In this document: piece after piece, positions 60,055-64,000 of the stretch
Position numbering within the stretch: the stretch's first letter is position 1
How the letters are laid out: the number at the start of each line of letters is the position of its first letter
From: Iris pallida
Lineage: Eukaryota; Streptophyta; Magnoliopsida; Asparagales; Iridaceae
DNA length: 64,000 nt
Assembly: GCA_029216955.1 (NCBI GenBank)
Contig: JANAVB010033216.1
Location: forward strand, 10,103,408-10,167,407
Direction of reading: 5' to 3'
Translations under genes and position numbers: made by a program
The notes under the pieces: generated by a model
Database searches by the model: none
What the model was told of the DNA's origin: nothing
What the model saw: only the letters and a program-made list of their open reading frames with translations

Positions 60055-60730
60055 AAAAGTCACGCAGACTCTAAATACACGCAGGGTTAATGAGTAGTTA
60101 CTGGACGTGGCCCGTAACTGTTTGACACATGGCATCAGTGCATGGGTCGTGTGCAAGTTACTGGACACGCGAGAGAGAGATCAGTGGCATGGCTGCCACG
60201 TACTCCAGTTGAAATGAAATCCACGCTGACTTGCTGAAGGCAAAAATCCACGCAGATTCGTTGACGCAGACTCGTTGAAGGCGAAATCCACGCAAGCTTT
60301 GAAGAAGAAAACTTCAGAATTCACGCAGGCTTTGAGAAGAATAACTCAAAAGTCACGCAATATTTTGAGGAAGGAGAAGGTTCAGAATCCACGCAAACCG
60401 CCAGCTGGCACGCTTCGTCTGACACAAAATCTCTGACATTGATTATATTGTCAGCCGCATTAAATAAAGATAAGACCCAAAGTCACGCCAACTTGGTGAA
60501 GAGTGAGTCTTGCTAAGGAAGATTGCAAAAGATGGCTGTGATCTCTCGAGTTCTGTGCATACGTGGCATACGAGGAGATGTTTCTCGACTGTTGTGCTGT
60601 CAGTCATAATTACTCTCTGACAAATGATGAGCTGTCTCCCCAGCGTGATTTGTTTATATTGTCTGGATCAACTGAGCGTGACTTCTGTCTTGATCAACTC
60701 AGCGTGACTTTCATTTTTGAGGCCTACAAA
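60055..60730. repeat. Dispersed CACGCA/GCGTGA phrases upstream of the PMD gene
   Basis: At least ten copies of (G/T/C)CACGCAG or its complement, several followed by a CTTTGAAGAAG-like phrase, occur in about 670 bases. More lie in the intron of the PMD gene. They look like remnants of an array with a period of about 30-35 bases. Confidence 0.6.
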
Positions 60731-60951
60731 ACCCCCTTCAAAGTTTTCGAAAAAATGATAAATTATTTCGAAATACTTTGAAAATAGAGATGATAAAATG
60801 GATTTAGTCACGCTGAGATGACTCCAAAATGAAAGATTTTACTCCGAGATGTTTAGACTGTTGGGATTCTGTGCTGTTAGGATCCCGTACAAATCTCCAA
60901 ATATCGAGGCAAATAATAACTTGACCGTCATTTTAGAATTCTTTATGAGCC

Positions 60952-60959
60952 TATAAATA
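60952..60959 (+). promoter_or_regulatory. TATA box of the PMD gene
   Basis: TATAAATA in GAGCCTATAAATAAGCC. A CT-rich start region follows 15-40 bases later, and the ATG is 123 bases after the box. Good plant promoter geometry. Confidence 0.7.
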
Positions 60960-61081
60960 AGCCATAGATTACTTCTTTCTTTCTTTACTTGCGTTTGAAA
61001 GAGAGAACCCACAGAAGAGAACTTCATCTTCCCCGACGAACTCCTTCCTCTCCGACTTCTTCTTCTACTTTTTCTGCAGCA

Positions 61082-64000
61082 ATGGCTCCCAAAAAAGCTG
61101 ATGTTCAGGCCAAGGGGAAAGCCCCTGCGACTTCGTCGCGTGCCACAACTGACAGACTTCCTCGACAAGTAGTCCCGCGAGCTCCTATGCATCGTAAGTG
61201 ATAGAAGAACACAAACTGTCGAAGACGATGAAGATGAACTCCACATAGAAATTTTTTAGGATCTTAAGATATTAAACTTCAGAAATATATCCCCCCTCCT
61301 TAGGGCAAAGGATATTTAATAAAGTATGCCCCCTCTTTAGGGTCGGCCATACTTCACATCTTCGTGTTTACGAAGCTCTGTGTAAAGGAGCATGGTTCTC
61401 ATGATTCTGCGTGACTTTTCACGTTGGCAGAAATGTCCATGTTGAAATAGTCACGCAGCTTTCAGGATGACGCTGCATGATTTTTCACATATTGACAGAG
61501 ATGTCAATGTTAAATTATTCACGTAGGCTTCTGAGAGTCATCTTCTGGATAGATTAGTCTTGATCTGTCAGTGTCATTTCCATTTAAATGTGATTCTGGC
61601 AAATGATGCGTGACTTTCATCCTAATCTGTCTGAGCTTTGCGTGAATTAATCATACACGTGAATAAATCACTCAGCATGTTACAGTAATATATCCATGTG
61701 GAGTCTGCGTGACTTTTGAATTTTTCTTCAAATACTGTAATACACGCATAGACATAGGTATATCTGACTTTGTCTTCTTGTCATTTTCTGTAGTGAACAT
61801 CCGAAGCAAAGAAGCAGATTTTGAGGGGTGCTTGAGTATTTCATTTAAGCATGATCTATCTCATATAACATTCCCTTATTTTGATCTTCCTGAAGCAAGA
61901 CTATCACTGTTGGCTAATCAAGACCACACAACTTTACTCTGCTTGATGAATGACAACCTTTCCAAAGTCTAGATCTGGTATCCCATAAGAAACCAGCATT
62001 CTTGTTCGGAGATGCTATAGCACAAAAATCTCAGCCAAAGGGCATTAGGGAGAAGGTATGCTTCTGCTTTGAGGGGGATGTGAAACAACCCATGTATTGG
62101 CCAAAGGTTTCTCGGGGCTTGTCAATCATGAGACTTATGCATGCCAGCTATCCGAGAAAGATGTCTTGGTATTTGACTGAATATCAGCAGGCGAAAGCAA
62201 GCCGTATTATTTACAGGAAAGAGGGATTTTTCAGTGCTCCGGAGGATCATGTATCAGTGTTTCGGGGTCTGAAGCCTGGATGCATACCGCCTGTAGACTC
62301 AGCCATATTAATGCCGTTTAGAATGCCCATTTTTATAAACGAATTCATGTCCAACAAGAATGCATTCTATCCGACCAATTCGACGCCAAGGATGAATGGT
62401 CTAATGAATCAGGAGAATGTAAGATGGAGGACTTTAGTCCACTGGGCTTTAGAGAATTTTGAAACTGAGCTGAAGAAGATAAATCTCTATGATGCCGTCG
62501 TCAATTCATCCTACGGCTTCAAGCCTAACCCTTTTCTGTTCCTGGCTTTGGTCGAGAGGTACAACCATAGGACGGGGACCTTTATGACTCCAAAAGGGGA
62601 GATGGGCTTCGCCCTTCACGAGATGGAATACATCTCACACCTGCCTTCAGGCTCAATGCCGTATGAAGAGTATGTTCCCACGACAGAAGAGCTGAACTTT
62701 CTGTCAGAACAGAACCCAGAGATGGTACATCTGTTTGAAGAGATGATGTGCCATTTTGGCACATGTACTCTATATTATAAGGGTTCCAAGGATGAAGCCG
62801 GTAACCACATACAGAAATGGATGTCATACCTTTTCATGAATCGTGAAAAGGATGAGAAGAAAATAAATGAGAAGAGGTGGTACCAGATTAGCAACTTCAA
62901 GCCTCTTTCTGAAAGTGAAATCACTTATCTGCTGGAGAAATATGATTGCAAAGATTTCACTATCACTGAAGACTGGTACGAGTTCAAAGCTGGAACCACT
63001 TTTAGCTCTTATGTGAGGCAGAGTAGCAAGAGTCTGTCGAGGAACGATCATCTGGCCGGATTCCTATCCATGTGGTTAAGAAGATTCATCGTTCCTGGCT
63101 CCAGCTCCTTGGACAGGATACACAGAGGCGTTATCTTTGCGGCGGTGCACCTTGTGTATGGTTATAAGTTGGATTTATTATCGGCGATGACCTGTAGACT
63201 GAATGCAGGTCTTCGGAATTTTGTGACTACCATGCTGTCTGCTCAGAGGCTAATGACTGAAGAATTCCCAAGGATAGAGATGCCTTTCACATTTTTATAT
63301 GGTTGGCTGCTCCTTCATCATGATGGTCTGATACCTCCAGGGGCAGGAGGGAGTAGCAGTCTTTTTCTGGAGAGGTATTCTGGAGAGACGTTCTGGAAGG
63401 TTCACACCCTCCCAGAATGCAGGAATGTCTTGAATCGGGCATCATATTGGTCGATCCAATGTGTCCCTCTACCATCGGGCTATGAAAATATGCCTTTAAA
63501 TATGATGGATGGAGATATGGGAAACCGGCTAGATGATATAGCCTTCCAATGGTTACAGAGGATCCGGCCTTCTCATCTAGTATACCGTCACGAAGAAATG
63601 GCATATCTGGAACCATATTTACCAAGCCGATTTGTCAGACAATTCGGGTATGACCAACTCCACGTTGGGAACGCCACTACTTGTTTATCTGCTCGTGGAG
63701 GACTCATCGACGGAGCTCGAGCTTGGAGATATTTTGCGGCTAGAGATACAAAGGTCGTATTCTCTATGCCTAATCCTTTGTCTAGCTCGGGGCCAAAGAT
63801 GCTTTATACGTATGCACGCTTCTATGTGTCGTCGAGCACCTTTAGACCGAGTTTCAATCTGAAGACCTTTGTTGCAGAGGATGATCCAGCTCCATCGAAG
63901 AGGTCAATGAAGAAAATTGTTATTCAGCACTTTCCTTCAGAACCTGAGGATGAGACAACAGAAGTTGATCCTCCCTATGAATTATTCCAGGAAGGAAATT
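61082..64000 (+). CDS. Plant mobile domain (PMD, aminotransferase-like) protein, two exons, 3' end outside window
   Basis: Exon 1 (61082-61193) starts at ATG in the good context GCAGCAATGGC and encodes a basic N-terminus (MAPKKADVQAKGKAPATSS). Exon 2 starts at 61794. One single-base shift near 61957 separates its first 55 codons from a frame that is then open from 61954 to the window end (682 codons, no stop). Marks of the PMD family: WALENFETELKKINLYDAVV, FLFLALVERYNHRTGTFMTP with GEMGFALHEMEYISHLP (62533-62650), MWLRRFIVPGSSSLDR, and PYLPSRFVRQFGYDQ (63613-63657). PMD proteins include Arabidopsis MAIN and MAIL1, nuclear factors in silencing, and many transposon-borne relatives. Here the repeated upstream region points to the latter. 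The shift may be real decay, a sequencing error or an unseen splice. Confidence 0.8.
61194..61793 (+). other. Intron of the PMD gene (600 bases)
   Basis: Donor C|GTAAGTG at 61194 and acceptor TTTTCTGTAG ending at 61793 keep the frame between exons. Exon 1 read through would stop within three codons of the donor. The intron contains an AT-rich body and several GCGTGACTTTT phrases like those upstream of the promoter. Confidence 0.7.

Larger units (their letters stand above)
59850..64000 (+). mobile_element. Element X: PMD-gene mobile element, right part beyond the window
   Basis: It consists of a conserved region with a minus-strand TATA box (60004-59996), about 950 bases of intergenic sequence rich in CACGCA phrases, a plus-strand TATA box (60952-60959) and the two-exon PMD gene. 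A second copy of the intergenic side is found as X2 at the left end of the window, which is why X is called mobile. Transposon class is undetermined: PMD genes are known from both Mutator-like and gypsy-related elements, and no terminal repeat is visible here. Confidence 0.6.

Noticed and set aside
59850..60100. Endogenous pararetrovirus leader or terminal repeat
   Set aside because: The closely spaced TATA-like and AATAAA-like signals suggested it, but no coat, movement or polymerase motif of that family is present nearby. The conserved piece is better explained as the shared intergenic region of X and X2.
61709..61793. Upstream extension of exon 2 to an ATG at 61709
   Set aside because: This part lies before a good splice acceptor (TTTTCTGTAG) and reads as AT-rich intron. 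The spliced start at 61082 with promoter and leader is better.
62582..63625. Minus-strand frames opposite the PMD exon
   Set aside because: Shadows of the plus-strand coding sequence, which has the family motifs.

Overview
The window reads as nuclear DNA of a flowering plant with a large, repeat-rich genome. Nearly everything that can be named is a transposable element: Ty3/gypsy chromoviruses of the Tekay/Del type, large non-autonomous LTR elements, Ty1/copia fragments, LINE copies, a CACTA transposon end and MITE-like hairpins. I see no rRNA, tRNA, CRISPR or bacterial-type gene and no convincing ordinary host gene. The species cannot be fixed from this sequence. Letters X, X2, A, B, C, D, E, S, G1, G2, F and Y are my own labels.

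Left third. Bases 1-1783 and 11144-11780 are two halves of one copy (X2) of an element whose other copy (X) fills the right end of the window. X2 was split by element A (1789-11138), a non-autonomous LTR element with 4.0-4.1 kb LTRs, a 1.2 kb non-coding core and a perfect 5-base target duplication (CTGTC). Next come a minus-strand LTR (D, 11781-15478) carrying a LINE fragment, and a poorly readable stretch.

Middle. E is an old plus-strand gypsy element. Its reverse transcriptase is cut near the catalytic Asp-Asp; the gene stops at 17651 and resumes in register at 33839-33844. The 16 kb between has TG...CA ends and a GACAT duplication (S). It holds element B (17881 to about 24545, non-coding core) and element C (about 24.9-33.5 kb, minus strand). 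C keeps a whole gag-pol in one frame, interrupted only by five TAG codons. E ends with a 1.7 kb LTR at 37914. From 38 to 44 kb there are copia remnants, one copia fragment lying inside another. From 44.5 to 47.9 kb there are two MITE-like hairpins and a CACTA end that abuts a LINE (47.9-50.95 kb).

Right end. F (LTR 50958-53107, initiator-Met primer site, non-coding core with repeated small palindromes) is interrupted by a long truncated LTR (Y, from 55957). Then comes X. It has an intergenic region with TATA boxes pointing both ways and a two-exon plus-strand gene for a plant mobile domain (PMD, aminotransferase-like) protein that runs off the window. X2 shows what the opposite side of that region encodes: a decayed minus-strand gene with repeated Cys/His segments. 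Together they suggest a mobile element with two head-to-head genes, the most interesting object here.

A and B share a non-coding core and, with the coding element C, a motif just inside the 5' LTR. A plausible but unproven reading is that C-like elements supply proteins in trans to A- and B-like elements. All alignments, counts and boundaries were made by eye.
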